This document shows positions 32,173 to 41,194 of a stretch of DNA of 64,000 nt, piece by piece. The stretch spans positions 186,001-250,000 of the forward strand of contig NZ_RHNW01000003.1 of the NCBI RefSeq assembly GCF_003946045.1. The letters are read 5' to 3'. The first letter of the stretch is position 1, and each line of letters begins with the position of its first letter. Below the pieces are notes generated by a model. It was given only the letters and a program-made list of their open reading frames with translations, was not told the DNA's origin and did no database searches. This DNA is from Levilactobacillus mulengensis (GTDB lineage Bacteria > Bacillota > Bacilli > Lactobacillales > Lactobacillaceae). Position numbers and translations under genes: made by a program.

Positions 32173-34320
32173 TTGTTGAAATGGTGGCTGAGCGCTAGCT
32201 TGATTCTACTAGTCGGTTGCCTTGGCAGCGTGGTTGCCCGGGCTGATGCGGATTACACGCAAGCGTTGCAAAAGGCGCCTCAGGGCATTCGCCTAAGCCG
32301 GACAGATCCGTTTGTCACGACAAAAACGACTAATAAGAGCTCGGCAACCGTTGTTGATGGCACCAATCCCCAGTCTCCCGGCACCGAAGCGGCTAGGCTG
32401 ACTACGGGTCCCAATCAGTTTGGGGCGTTGTGGTCAACGACCGTGGGGGCGCTGGACCTAACGCAGAACCAAACGCTACGGATGTGGCTGTACCTGGGCG
32501 ATCAGGACGCCCAAGCCGGTGATGGGTTAGCGTTTGTCTTGCAAAATGATCCGGCCGCATTGGCCGCCATGCCCGGTGGTAAAGTTAGTGGTCAGATTCC
32601 CGGCGAAACGCTGGGTGTCTGGGCCAAAGATACCGACGCCACCGAGGCTTCAGCGGTCAACCTGGCAAAGTCCGCCATTCAGAACAGCTGGGCGCTGGAG
32701 TTCGACACGCACTTCAACGACCAGCCGGACAATCGACCGGCGGGCAAGGCAAATGCCTTTGATACCAATTATCCGGCGGTACACATCGCATCCAATTATC
32801 CCGCCCAACCCACGACTTACGTGCAACACTTTTTACCGGCAACGAATTTCTTTGGAGCACTTCTCGGACAGAAAGATTATTTTTACAGCATGACGCACAA
32901 TGGCCTGATTGCCAATGTTAATGAGCCCGATTTCTTGTCGAACGGTCACTGGCACCACCTCACTTTGAAGTGGGATGCTAAGGCCGAAATCATGACTTAC
33001 ACCTTTGACGACCGGGATCCGCTGACCAATGAACGGCAACCAGGCGTCAGCCAATCGGCGCGGATCATGCCGTCTAAAATTGATCCGAATAAGACCGGAA
33101 AAGTCCGCTGGGGATTAACGTCTGCGAGTAGTCGGTATTTTGAAAATAACCTCGTTGTTTTGGAAAATATTCCCAGCCTGATCGATGCGACGAGCCAGGC
33201 CACGTTAACGAACTTGACGCGGCGGCGAGTGATTCAAGCGGGGGATCAGGTTCTGAGTAACGACCGGTTATTGTTGGAATACCAGCTGACCTACCACGGT
33301 GGCAACCAACCATGGTCAGATGTTCGCACTAGTTTAAAAATCCCCGAGAACGTTGACGTGACGGATGGTCAAATGATTTACGCCGATGGAACGGCCCAGT
33401 CGCTAGATGTAGCGGCTATTCAGGAGGGCCGGTTACCGGTTCAACTGGCGAAACAGCTGAACGCGGCAACCCCGACGGTAACCATCAGATTGACTGGGCA
33501 CGCAGCCAACGCCACCAAAACGCACAAGGTTCCGGCAACGACCAGTACGTTTACCTCTCCGGATCTGGTCAGTGCTGCGGATACACCGGACTTTATTATC
33601 AATCCGAGAACCGACCTTGAGTTACGCGTGACGAGCGACAATTCCGTAAATTTAAAGGTCGGCCAGGATACCACGGTCAGGGGACACGTGGCAATTCTGA
33701 CGACAGAGGCCCAGCAGCCTGGGGTGGTCGTCACCCCGGTGCTCAACGGGCAAACGCTCAAAGAACAAGTCGTCGGCCAAGATGGCACGTTTCAGGTACC
33801 GTTGACTGCTACGCAACTCCAAGGCGGAACCAACCGGCTGAAGTTGGTGGCACGTACGGAACAAGGCGATGCTTCACGCCCAGTCACCCTTGAGTTAACG
33901 GTGGCGGGTAACTTAACATTTGCGAGTATCTCCCCGAGTGAGAGCTTTCAAGCTGCCCGATTAACTGGCCGGGCGCAACGGGTCAAACGCGCCGGAGAAT
34001 GGCGCTTGGCGATTCGCGATACCCGGGGGACGAGTGAACGCTGGACGCTATCAGCGCAGGCCTCAGCGTTTACCGCCCCAGATGGTCGGGTCATGGCCGG
34101 TTATCCCGTGTACGTGACGCCCTACCAAACAATTCGGATCGGGCCAACGCCGACGCCCGTTCTGTCACACGTGACGGACGACAGCGTCAACGATGGACTG
34201 GTCGATGTGGCCGGCAGCTGGACGCCGCAAACGGGTGTCTTCTTAGACATCCAGAGCAGCTCCAGCCAAGGTCGCTACCAGGGAACGCTCACGTGGTCAC
34301 TGGCCAATGCACCAGGCTAG
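32173..34320 (+). CDS. Large WxL protein with an L-type lectin-like domain
   Basis: The 715-residue protein starts at TTG after AGGAGGG. After a signal peptide (LILLVGCLGSVVARA), residues about 55-335 form a legume/L-type lectin-like domain (GLAFVLQNDP, SWALEFDTHFND, WHHLTLKWDAK, VRWGLTSASS). Two Ig-like segments lead to a C-terminal WxL domain (GEWRLAIRD, YQGTLTWSL). It is probably a carbohydrate-binding surface protein displayed with the other two operon products. No LPXTG protein completes the cluster. Confidence 0.9.
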   Translation: MLKWWLSASLILLVGCLGSVVARADADYTQALQKAPQGIRLSRTDPFVTTKTTNKSSATVVDGTNPQSPGTEAARLTTGPNQFGALWSTTVGALDLTQNQTLRMWLYLGDQDAQAGDGLAFVLQNDPAALAAMPGGKVSGQIPGETLGVWAKDTDATEASAVNLAKSAIQNSWALEFDTHFNDQPDNRPAGKANAFDTNYPAVHIASNYPAQPTTYVQHFLPATNFFGALLGQKDYFYSMTHNGLIANVNEPDFLSNGHWHHLTLKWDAKAEIMTYTFDDRDPLTNERQPGVSQSARIMPSKIDPNKTGKVRWGLTSASSRYFENNLVVLENIPSLIDATSQATLTNLTRRRVIQAGDQVLSNDRLLLEYQLTYHGGNQPWSDVRTSLKIPENVDVTDGQMIYADGTAQSLDVAAIQEGRLPVQLAKQLNAATPTVTIRLTGHAANATKTHKVPATTSTFTSPDLVSAADTPDFIINPRTDLELRVTSDNSVNLKVGQDTTVRGHVAILTTEAQQPGVVVTPVLNGQTLKEQVVGQDGTFQVPLTATQLQGGTNRLKLVARTEQGDASRPVTLELTVAGNLTFASISPSESFQAARLTGRAQRVKRAGEWRLAIRDTRGTSERWTLSAQASAFTAPDGRVMAGYPVYVTPYQTIRIGPTPTPVLSHVTDDSVNDGLVDVAGSWTPQTGVFLDIQSSSSQGRYQGTLTWSLANAPG

Positions 34321-34495
34321 AGGAACCGGCTGCCACGTTAAAACCAAACAGTCAACACGGAATGTCGCGGGTACGCTTTGACACCGTAAAGGCAGCCACA
34401 GACGACTACCGGTTAACTACTCAGCAAGCAGCTAACTGCCAACGTGACCGGGTGCCCGTCTGGAAGTGGCAAGTCCAATAGCTTATGTTCCCGAA

Positions 34496-34526
34496 AGCAG
34501 TCGTCCGTAAAAGGGCGGCTGTTTTT
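34496..34526 (+). terminator. Terminator of the WxL operon
   Basis: AGCAGTCGTCCG and GGGCGGCTGTTTTT form the stem, about 175 bp after the stop codon. Confidence 0.8.
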
Positions 34527-34540
34527 GGTATTAGGGATTA

Positions 34541-34592
34541 AAAAACAAGTCGGAGACGGTCATCGGTGAGATGAGCGGTCTTCGGCTTGTTT
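34541..34592. terminator. Second terminator-like hairpin
   Basis: AAACAAGTCGGAGAC pairs with GTCTTCGGCTTGTTT. Confidence 0.65.
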
Positions 34593-34730
34593 GGGTTAAA
34601 TGGTTAATTTTAAGGAATCATTGTGACGAATAGTTGGTTAACATCTAGCTGGATTATCATGCCAATTGGTTAATTTGGTGGAACCATGGTTTATGGCAGG
34701 AAACCCGCCTAGACAGAGGTTGAACAAGTA

Positions 34731-34926
34731 CGAGCAAAAGGGACTGCTGGTGTCCATCCATTTAGTGTCGCATAGACCGAATGAATGGAGATGGTAGAGA
34801 ACCCGACCAGAAATCGGTTAAGCAATTACGAGCTGAAGGGGCTACCGGTGTCCAGCCATTCAGTGTCGCATAGACCGAATGAATGGTGATGGCAGAGAAC
34901 CCGACCAGAAATAGGTTAAACAAGTG
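34731..34926. repeat. 98-bp tandem repeat, two units
   Basis: Units 34731-34828 and 34829-34926 are about 85% identical (shared AGTGTCGCATAGACCGAATG). Each contains an inverted pair around that block, CCATTCA/TGAATGG in the second unit. A fragment of a third unit may precede. The array is non-coding and lies immediately before repeat A6. Confidence 0.75.
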
Positions 34927-34940
34927 TGAGCCGCAGGGCT

Positions 34941-35167
34941 GGGGAAATGGGCTAGTCGTGGGAGTGACCAGAGGTGAGCCAAGCCGACCAGCTGTGTCGG
35001 TGGTCTTGGCTGAAGTTCTTTTTCAGCCTAGTCCACGGGACAATCTTTGCGACCGGTTCTTAGGCGCAAAGTTGAGGTGGAAGCCCGCTCTTTGGCTGGA
35101 ACCGGCCCCACAGCAGGGCAGCTTGAGCTCACCGCCGGGAACGGACGCGACGAGGCCCATTTTCACC
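34941..35167 (+). repeat. Structured intergenic repeat A6
   Basis: The outer stem is GGGGAAATGGGC with GCCCATTTTCACC; the covarying stem is CAAGCCGACC with GGGCAGCTTG. Its 3' end faces the stop codon of the M20 peptidase 34 bp away. Confidence 0.85.
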
Positions 35168-35200
35168 GGCCCGGAGGCGTATGACAACGGCCAGTTTAAC

Positions 35201-36436
35201 CTATTTCAGCAAGGAAGTGATTAGGCGCTCGTAGATGGTGATAAACCGGTGGTACATGTCCAAATCCACGTACTCGTTAACCTGGTGCGCGGTAATGTTA
35301 CCAGGCCCAAAGACAATCACGTCGATGTCCGGGTTGAATGCCAGGAAAGAAGAGGCGTCGGTGCCGCCGGGAACGCCGATCAGTGGCAGCTTCTGTTGCA
35401 GCACGTCTTCGGCAATTTCTTTGGCCGTTGAGACGAGTTCAGTGTCTTCCATGGTGTGCATTGGCCGTAAATCACTGAGAATGTCCAAGCTGAGGTCGGC
35501 GCCTTGCGCGTTGATGTCAGCGATGATTTGCTTGATAGCGGCAGTGATGTCGGCGTTTGGCAGTTCGGGGATGGTCCGGATCTTCACGGATAAGTCGGCA
35601 CTGGCCGGCACCGTGTTGATCTGCTCGCCACCCTTGATGACCGTCACGACGGGTGTGATGGCGCCCAGAACAGGGTTGCGGTAATCCTTGATGCTGTCAA
35701 AGTAAGCTTCTTCCTTTTGGTAGAAGGTCATCAGCGGTGTGATGGCGTTCTTGCCGATTTCAGGCATGGAGCTGTGGGCAGCGACCCCTTTAGAATGAAC
35801 GGTGTAGGTCAGTGAGCCCTTGTGCGCCAGTTCAATGAAGTGTTGTTCGTTGGTCTGGTTAGCGGCTAACAGGGCCTTAGCGCCGGCCTCATCGCTTTGA
35901 AGCATGTATTGAATCTGCTTTTGAAGTAAGAGTTGCTTGTGGACCCCGCTAGGTTCGCCGACAATCAACGTGTCGAGGTCATTGGCGTAGCCGGCTTCAC
36001 CGAGTTGTTGGGCGCCGTACTGGCCGTATTCTTCACCGACCGTGGCCATGAAACGCAGCGTGCCGTGTAGTGGGACGTTTTGTTCTTTCAAATTGATCAT
36101 GGCAAAGACGCCGGCCATCAAGCCGGACTTCATGTCGGAAGTGCCTCGGCCAATCATGTTGTTGTCTTTGATGGTCGCGGAAAGGGCGTCGACTTGCCAT
36201 TTAGCGGCGTCACCGAGGGCAACGACGTCTTCGTGACCATCAAAACCAACAACGGGGCCGTTGCCGTCACCGATTTCGGCGACCAGGCTGACCCGGTCAG
36301 GTTCGTAGGCAATCAATTTACTGTCGATCCCGTGCTTCTTCAGCAGGTCGGCTAGGTAGTCGGCAACCAATTTTTCGTGGCCGTTGACCGTGTTTAATTT
36401 AATAACGTCGCTTAGTGCTTGGACGACTTCATCCAT
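35201..36436 (-). CDS. M20-family metallopeptidase (ArgE/DapE/ACY1 type)
   Basis: The 411-residue protein starts at ATG after AAGGTGG. Metal-binding motifs are in order: GFDGHEDVV, GRGTSDMKSG, the catalytic GEEYGQYG and the late GGTDASSF. A lid domain (KGVAAHSSMPEIGKNAI) sits between. The family hydrolyses N-acyl amino acids or dipeptides; succinyl-diaminopimelate desuccinylase is a common label, but the substrate is not proven here. The gene is bracketed by inward-facing repeats A6 and A7. Confidence 0.9.
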   Translation of the reverse strand: MDEVVQALSDVIKLNTVNGHEKLVADYLADLLKKHGIDSKLIAYEPDRVSLVAEIGDGNGPVVGFDGHEDVVALGDAAKWQVDALSATIKDNNMIGRGTSDMKSGLMAGVFAMINLKEQNVPLHGTLRFMATVGEEYGQYGAQQLGEAGYANDLDTLIVGEPSGVHKQLLLQKQIQYMLQSDEAGAKALLAANQTNEQHFIELAHKGSLTYTVHSKGVAAHSSMPEIGKNAITPLMTFYQKEEAYFDSIKDYRNPVLGAITPVVTVIKGGEQINTVPASADLSVKIRTIPELPNADITAAIKQIIADINAQGADLSLDILSDLRPMHTMEDTELVSTAKEIAEDVLQQKLPLIGVPGGTDASSFLAFNPDIDVIVFGPGNITAHQVNEYVDLDMYHRFITIYERLITSLLK

Positions 36437-36499
36437 AATACATTCCACCTTAGTTTTGTTTTTTGAGTTAAATTCGGCATTGTCGGCCGCTTCCGGGCT

Positions 36500-36723
36500 G
36501 GTAAAATGGTGTGCGCATGTCGTTCCCGGCGGCGGGTTCAAGGTGCCCTGCTATGGGGTCGGTTTCAGCCTAAGGTGCGGGCTTCCACCTCAACTTTGAG
36601 CCAAGGAGCGGTCTCAAAGCTTGTCCCGTGCTCTAACCTGAGAAGGACACTCAGCTAAGAGCACCGACACAGCTGGGCACCTTGGCCCGCCTCTGGTCAC
36701 TAACGTTAGCGGTCAATTTTACC
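36500..36723 (-). repeat. Structured intergenic repeat A7
   Basis: The outer stem is GGTAAAAT with ATTTTACC; the covarying stem is GGGTTCAAGGTGCCC with GGGCACCTTGGCCC. Its 3' end faces the M20 start codon 64 bp away. Confidence 0.85.
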
Positions 36724-36868
36724 AATTCTGCGACTGACGTGAATCTAACTCGTCGTTATTCGATTTATTTACTGAAAATGGTTCTGTTTACCAGTTGAAA
36801 AGGGTTGATCCTGATTAATTTAGGGGCAACTCGAAAGCAATAGTTGGCAACTAATCGGGAGATAGTTT

Positions 36869-36918
36869 CTTGGTGGCAGTGGTCATATTTTCAGGTGCAA
36901 TCCAATTGACCACCCCAA
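36869..36918. repeat. Small inverted repeat
   Basis: CTTGG...TGGTCA pairs with TGACCA...CCAAG, with unequal inner gaps. The remaining spacer between A7 and the Lrp gene shows nothing else. Confidence 0.4.
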
Positions 36919-37009
36919 GCACCAGATACTATGACTGATTAAGGAAAAGAACTATTGTACTCAACTTGATTACAGCACTTTTTGAAGGAAGGGTCAAGAA
37001 TGTCCGCAC

Positions 37010-37423
37010 TTAAATATCATCAATCACGTCAATGACCTCGTACGTGGCGAATTTTCCGAGCTCGAGGAGAAAATCGGTGAGGACGTGGCGGGTCGGGAAG
37101 GCACCTTCCAGGAGGTAGTCAAACTTGCCCGTTGTGCGGTAGTGATGGCGAAAAGTGTTGTGGTGCCGTTTAACGAACGCTAAATAAGCCGCTTGTTGCG
37201 GGGCTTGTACGGCCACCTGAATGAAGACCTGCCGCGGTAATCCAAGTTTATCCAAATCGACTTCAATCGTATATTTAGAAATGATCTTTGCGTCCTCCAA
37301 CCGCTGAATCCGCGCAGCAACGGCGGGAGCGGTAAGGTGGACGATTTGCGCCAGATGGCTGACCTTGACGCGACTGTCCTGGTTGAGTGCTTTAATAATG
37401 GCAATATCAATTTCGTCTGGCAT
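37010..37423 (-). CDS. Lrp/AsnC-family transcriptional regulator
   Basis: The 137-residue protein starts at ATG after AAGGTG. The N-terminal helix-turn-helix (EIDIAIIKALNQDSRVKVSHLAQIVHLTAPAVAARIQRLE) is followed by a RAM/AsnC ligand-binding domain (VFIQVAVQAP, HHYRTTGKFDYLLEG). These regulators sense amino acids. A neighbouring target is not obvious; the OpuC-type operon at 38235 and the M20 peptidase are the nearest candidates. Repeat C2 lies upstream and faces it. Confidence 0.92.
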   Translation of the reverse strand: MPDEIDIAIIKALNQDSRVKVSHLAQIVHLTAPAVAARIQRLEDAKIISKYTIEVDLDKLGLPRQVFIQVAVQAPQQAAYLAFVKRHHNTFRHHYRTTGKFDYLLEGAFPTRHVLTDFLLELGKFATYEVIDVIDDI

Positions 37424-37608
37424 GGTGAACACCTTGTTTTCTAAGTTTTTCGGGCTAAAAGTCTTTCGTTTCAATATTAACAGTCGCTGCTTTGACGTGT
37501 AAAGTAGACGTTATCGCTTTTGAAAATTTGTAAGCCGTTTGCTTCGGTAATCCCCGAAACATTAGTATAATTGGATTTACATGTTTTGGTCGTTGTCCTC
37601 GCCTTACC

Positions 37609-37761
37609 GGGCGGGATAAATAGGCCGGAACGCGGTGGGGAGGACGTCTAGAGCCACAGAGCGGTCTCTAGACTTGCTTTGAGCGGAAGAACGCGTCTCA
37701 AAGTCACCATTTACTGCGCTACGCTTCGTAAATCCCACGGCTGAGCCTATTTATCCCGCCC
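37609..37761 (-). repeat. Structured intergenic repeat C2
   Basis: The outer stem GGGCGGGATAAATAGGC is perfectly complementary to GCCTATTTATCCCGCCC (17 bp). The hairpin TCTAGAG/CTCTAGA encloses a loop like that of C1 and C3. Its 3' end faces the Lrp gene. Confidence 0.88.
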
Positions 37762-37983
37762 TCACGGCTGATGTTAGTGATGGGGATGTAAGTCCCATCA
37801 GACTGATTAGTGGGCCGTGGATGGCTGTTAATTGGGCTGTAACTGCGGGTGTCGCTGTGGTTTGTTAGGTGAGATTGTAAGAATGAACCAGTTTTAATCA
37901 GGTTAAATAGCAGTGATATTAGGTGACTGAGTTAATGGATACGAGCTTAAACAGGAATGAATGAGACGATTGCTGGTGAGCGT

Positions 37984-38193
37984 GAGTGATCAACGTTAGT
38001 GACCAGAGGCGGGCCAAAGTGTCCAGCTGTGTCGGTGGTCTTGGGTATTTGCCCAGCCTAGTCCACGGGACGACCTTTGTGACCGCTTTTTAGGCACAAA
38101 GTCGAGGTGGAAGCCCGTTCTTTAGGCTGGAACCGGTCCCACAGCAGGGCGCTTTGCCCCCGCCGCCGGGAACGACAAATTGATCAGTCACTC
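37984..38193 (+). repeat. Structured intergenic repeat A8
   Basis: The outer stem is GAGTGATCAA with TTGATCAGTCACTC (2-nt bulge), unlike other copies. The covarying stem is CAAAGTGTCC with GGGCGCTTTG. Its 3' end is 41 bp before the OpuC-type operon. Confidence 0.82.
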
Positions 38194-38234
38194 TCATCAA
38201 CATGAGATGAGTAGAAGAGGTTGGAGGGGTACTA

Positions 38235-39167
38235 TTGATTGAATTTAAGAACGTTACCAAGCGTTACGCCAAGAACCAAGCCCTAGACGACTTGAACTTG
38301 ACGATACCGACGGGCGATTTTTTTGTGCTCGTTGGGCCCAGCGGGAGTGGGAAGACCACGACGCTGAAGATGTTGAACCGGTTGATCGAACCGACCGGCG
38401 GCGACATCTACTTTGATGATAAACGGATTATTGATTATGACATCAAACAATTACGTCAGCAAATGGGCTACGTGCTGCAAAATATTGCACTCTTCCCCAA
38501 TTTAAACATTCAAGAAAACATTGCAATTCAGGCGGAGTCGTTGGGCTGGCCGCGAAAGGAACGAATCGAGCGGGCGCGGGCGTTACTGAAACAGGTCGAC
38601 CTGGACCCCGACAAGTATGCCACGCGGATGCCTAGCGAGCTGTCCGGTGGGGAACAACAGCGGGTCGGCATCATCCGGGCGCTGGCCATCAAGCCCAAGG
38701 TCGTCTTGATGGACGAGCCGTTCAGTGCGCTGGACCCCATTTCTCGTAAACAGTTGCAGGACCTGGTGTTACAGCTACATCAGGAACTGAACATGACCTT
38801 TGTCTTCGTCACCCATGACATGCACGAAGCGCTCAGATTGGGCCAACACATTGCGGTGATGCGGCTAGGCCACATTCAACAGGTTGGGACGGGCGAAGCT
38901 ATCATGCAGCATCCGGCCAATGATTTTGTGCGTGGCTTTTTTGAAAATGAACACACGCCGCGGCCGGCCACGGTTCAGGATTTAGTGGTCAAGGGTTATG
39001 GTCAAGCGACCACTGCGGCGGCAACGTTGGCTGTGACGGCGCCGGTCAGTGAGTTGGCCGCAGCCCTGCAGACGGCGGCCACGGTGGTTGTGGCGACGGA
39101 TCAGGGTGCCCGCCAGCTGACGACTGCCGATGTCATTGACTATTTAGCAACGAAGGAGGCGGACTAG
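38235..39167 (+). CDS. opuCA: Osmolyte (glycine betaine/carnitine/choline) ABC importer, ATPase subunit
   Basis: The 310-residue protein starts at TTG after GGAGGGG. It has Walker A GPSGSGKTT, Q-loop LQNIALFP, signature LSGGEQQRV, Walker B VVLMDEP and H-loop VTHD, and groups with OpuCA/ProV. The C-terminal 60 residues look like a reduced CBS region (TVQDLVVKGYG...VSELAAALQTA). In OpuCA, CBS modules sense ionic strength, so regulation may differ. The permease gene starts directly at the next base after the stop. Confidence 0.9.
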   Translation: MIEFKNVTKRYAKNQALDDLNLTIPTGDFFVLVGPSGSGKTTTLKMLNRLIEPTGGDIYFDDKRIIDYDIKQLRQQMGYVLQNIALFPNLNIQENIAIQAESLGWPRKERIERARALLKQVDLDPDKYATRMPSELSGGEQQRVGIIRALAIKPKVVLMDEPFSALDPISRKQLQDLVLQLHQELNMTFVFVTHDMHEALRLGQHIAVMRLGHIQQVGTGEAIMQHPANDFVRGFFENEHTPRPATVQDLVVKGYGQATTAAATLAVTAPVSELAAALQTAATVVVATDQGARQLTTADVIDYLATKEAD

Positions 39168-40688
39168 TTGGCCCAAATTATTCATATTTTACAAACGCAA
39201 GGTGGCGACATTCTCCACGCGATTGGCCAACACATTGGTCTGTCACTGATTTCGCTGCTGATTGCGGCCTTGATTGCGATTCCGCTGGCCATCGTTTTGA
39301 TGCACCACGAGCGGTGGGCCAAGGTGATGCTTCAGATTACCAGTGTGCTCCAGACGATTCCTAGCCTGGCACTGCTGGGAATTCTGATTCCTATCGTGGG
39401 AATTGGGACGGTGCCGTCCATCATTGCCTTAGTGATTTACGCAGTGATGCCGATTTTTCAAAACACCTATTCCGGTCTGACCACTATCGACCCCAACTTG
39501 GAAGAGGCGGCGACGGCGTTTGGTTTGTCGCGGCGGATGAAACTCTTTCGGATTGAGCTCCCCTTAGCGTTGCCGATGATTATTTCCGGGATTCGCATTG
39601 CCACGGTCATGATCATTGGGACCGCCACGCTGGCTGCCTTGATTGGTGCCGGTGGGTTGGGGACCTACATCCTGTTGGGAATCGAAACCAACAACAACGC
39701 GCTCCTGATTATTGGGGCCGTGCTGTCGGCGGCGTTGGCACTGATTTTTGGCGCCGGCATCGACTGGTTGGGCAAGCTGTCGTTTAAAAAGGCTGGGATC
39801 GTCCTGCTGACGCTGGTCGTTCTGATTGGCGGCTTTGCCGGTTACCGGAAGCTGGTCAATCCGCAAACAGAAATTACGATTGCTGGAAAAATGGGCAGTG
39901 AACCAGAAATTTTAATCAATATGTATAAGGATTTAATTGAACATGACCATCCCAACATGCAGGTGTCGACCAAGGCCAACTTTGGGGGAACCTCGTTCCT
40001 GTTTAAGGCGCTGAAATCGGGGTCCATCGACATTTATCCTGAGTTTACTGGGACCGTGTTGGAGTCGCTGATCAAGGGCGACAAGCTGGCGAGTCATGAT
40101 CCAGCGAAGACCTATCAGGTGGCGAAGAACGGCTTGAAGGCGCAGTACCAGATGGCCTATCTCAAGCCGATGAGCTATCAAAATGGGTATGACTTGGCCG
40201 TGACGAAGCAGTTTGCCAAGAAATACAACCTGAAGACGGTATCTGATTTAGTCGCCGTTGAGGGGAAGATTCACGCGGGCTTTGACCCCGATTTCTATCA
40301 ACTCAAGGATGGTTATCCGGGGTTACGCAAGGCTTACGGGTTGAACTTGGCCAGTGCGAAGACCATGGAGCCCTCGATTCGCTACAAGGCCATCGCCAAC
40401 GGCAAGGTCAACCTGATCGACGGCTATACCACCGACCCCGAGATTCGCGAATATCACCTGGTCGTGTTAAAGGATAATAAGCACTTCTTCCCACCGTATC
40501 AAGGCGCGCCGCTGATGACGGAAAAGTTATTGACGGCCCATCCCGAGCTGCGGACCACGCTGAATAAACTGGCGGGGAAAGTCTCCACGGCGGACATGCA
40601 GCAGATGAACTACAAGGTGACGGTCAAGCACGAAAAGGCCGCTACGGTGGCGCGAGATTACTTGCGGAGCCACGGGTTGTTGGACTAA
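39168..40688 (+). CDS. Osmolyte ABC importer, permease fused to substrate-binding domain
   Basis: The 506-residue protein starts at TTG 8 bp after AAGGAGG. Residues 1-225 form an OpuCB/CD-type permease (LEEAATAFGLSRRMKLFRIELPLALPMIISGIR is the EAA loop). Residues about 235-506 are an OpuCC-type binding domain (ITIAGKMGSEPEILINMYKDLIE, SGSIDIYPEFTGTVL). Permease and receptor are thus one chain, as in other lactic acid bacterial OpuA/Bus-type systems. It imports compatible solutes with its ATPase partner. Confidence 0.92.
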   Translation: MAQIIHILQTQGGDILHAIGQHIGLSLISLLIAALIAIPLAIVLMHHERWAKVMLQITSVLQTIPSLALLGILIPIVGIGTVPSIIALVIYAVMPIFQNTYSGLTTIDPNLEEAATAFGLSRRMKLFRIELPLALPMIISGIRIATVMIIGTATLAALIGAGGLGTYILLGIETNNNALLIIGAVLSAALALIFGAGIDWLGKLSFKKAGIVLLTLVVLIGGFAGYRKLVNPQTEITIAGKMGSEPEILINMYKDLIEHDHPNMQVSTKANFGGTSFLFKALKSGSIDIYPEFTGTVLESLIKGDKLASHDPAKTYQVAKNGLKAQYQMAYLKPMSYQNGYDLAVTKQFAKKYNLKTVSDLVAVEGKIHAGFDPDFYQLKDGYPGLRKAYGLNLASAKTMEPSIRYKAIANGKVNLIDGYTTDPEIREYHLVVLKDNKHFFPPYQGAPLMTEKLLTAHPELRTTLNKLAGKVSTADMQQMNYKVTVKHEKAATVARDYLRSHGLLD

Positions 40689-40711
40689 CGTGCGTGCATT
40701 TTCAGCTAAAT

Positions 40712-40753
40712 TAAAACGCGTCGACACTGTCTAACAGGGTGTCGGCGCGTTTT
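40712..40753 (+). terminator. Terminator of the OpuC-type operon
   Basis: AAAACGCGTCGACAC and GTGTCGGCGCGTTTT form a long stem. Confidence 0.85.
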
Positions 40754-40761
40754 GGTTAGAA

Positions 40762-41025
40762 TCAGTCGAATGGGTCGACTCTGACGTAAATGACAGTTTC
40801 ATTGCTTTGCAAGTTCCAGGTACGCGGATCTTGCACGGTTGGGTAAATCCCATTGCTACCTTCCAGCATGGTCGCGATAGCATCGTTAGCAGCTAGTGGG
40901 AGTTTGACCAGTGAATCAGTTTGGGTCACCATACCCGGAATATTGGGTGAGTAGCCCACATAGTATTGACCATCCTCATCATTATTTTCTTGTGCGATGA
41001 GGGGATAGATTAATTGGCTTGGCAT
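40762..41025 (-). CDS. HicB-like antitoxin without an adjacent HicA
   Basis: The 87-residue protein begins MPSQLIYPLIAQENNDEDGQYYVGYSPNIPGMVTQ, the partial RNase-H-like fold of HicB (strand pattern Y-x-V-x-x-P-x-x-P-G). AAGGATGG precedes the ATG at 41025; an upstream in-frame ATG (41088) has no ribosome-binding site. No C-terminal DNA-binding domain and no HicA gene are visible. It is an orphan; its role is unknown. Confidence 0.7.
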   Translation of the reverse strand: MPSQLIYPLIAQENNDEDGQYYVGYSPNIPGMVTQTDSLVKLPLAANDAIATMLEGSNGIYPTVQDPRTWNLQSNETVIYVRVDPFD

Positions 41026-41136
41026 TTGGGAATGACCATCCTTTCGAGGTAAGCATAGCATAGCAGTAATAACCAGCAGTGTCTTCAAAAAGGATTGCTG
41101 GCGAACGACAGGGTAGTGCCAATCTCAGATTCTCCC

Positions 41137-41165
41137 TTGACAGAAATGCGCCCTAGCCGTAAGAT
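41137..41165 (+). promoter_or_regulatory. Promoter of the Met T-box transcript
   Basis: TTGACA (41137-41142) and TAAGAT (41160-41165) are 17 bp apart. Confidence 0.8.
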
Positions 41166-41194
41166 TATCATTAATTTCTAATGAGTCTGTCATA

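Larger units (their letters stand above)
34321..34730. other. Spacer with terminators after the WxL operon
   Basis: It holds the two hairpins annotated separately and otherwise nothing coding. The sequence just after the operon looks like decayed coding sequence but shows no motif. Confidence 0.45.

Noticed and set aside
34293-34481. 62-codon ORF at the end of the WxL operon
   Set aside because: It starts inside the lectin gene in another frame, has no ribosome-binding site and no motif.
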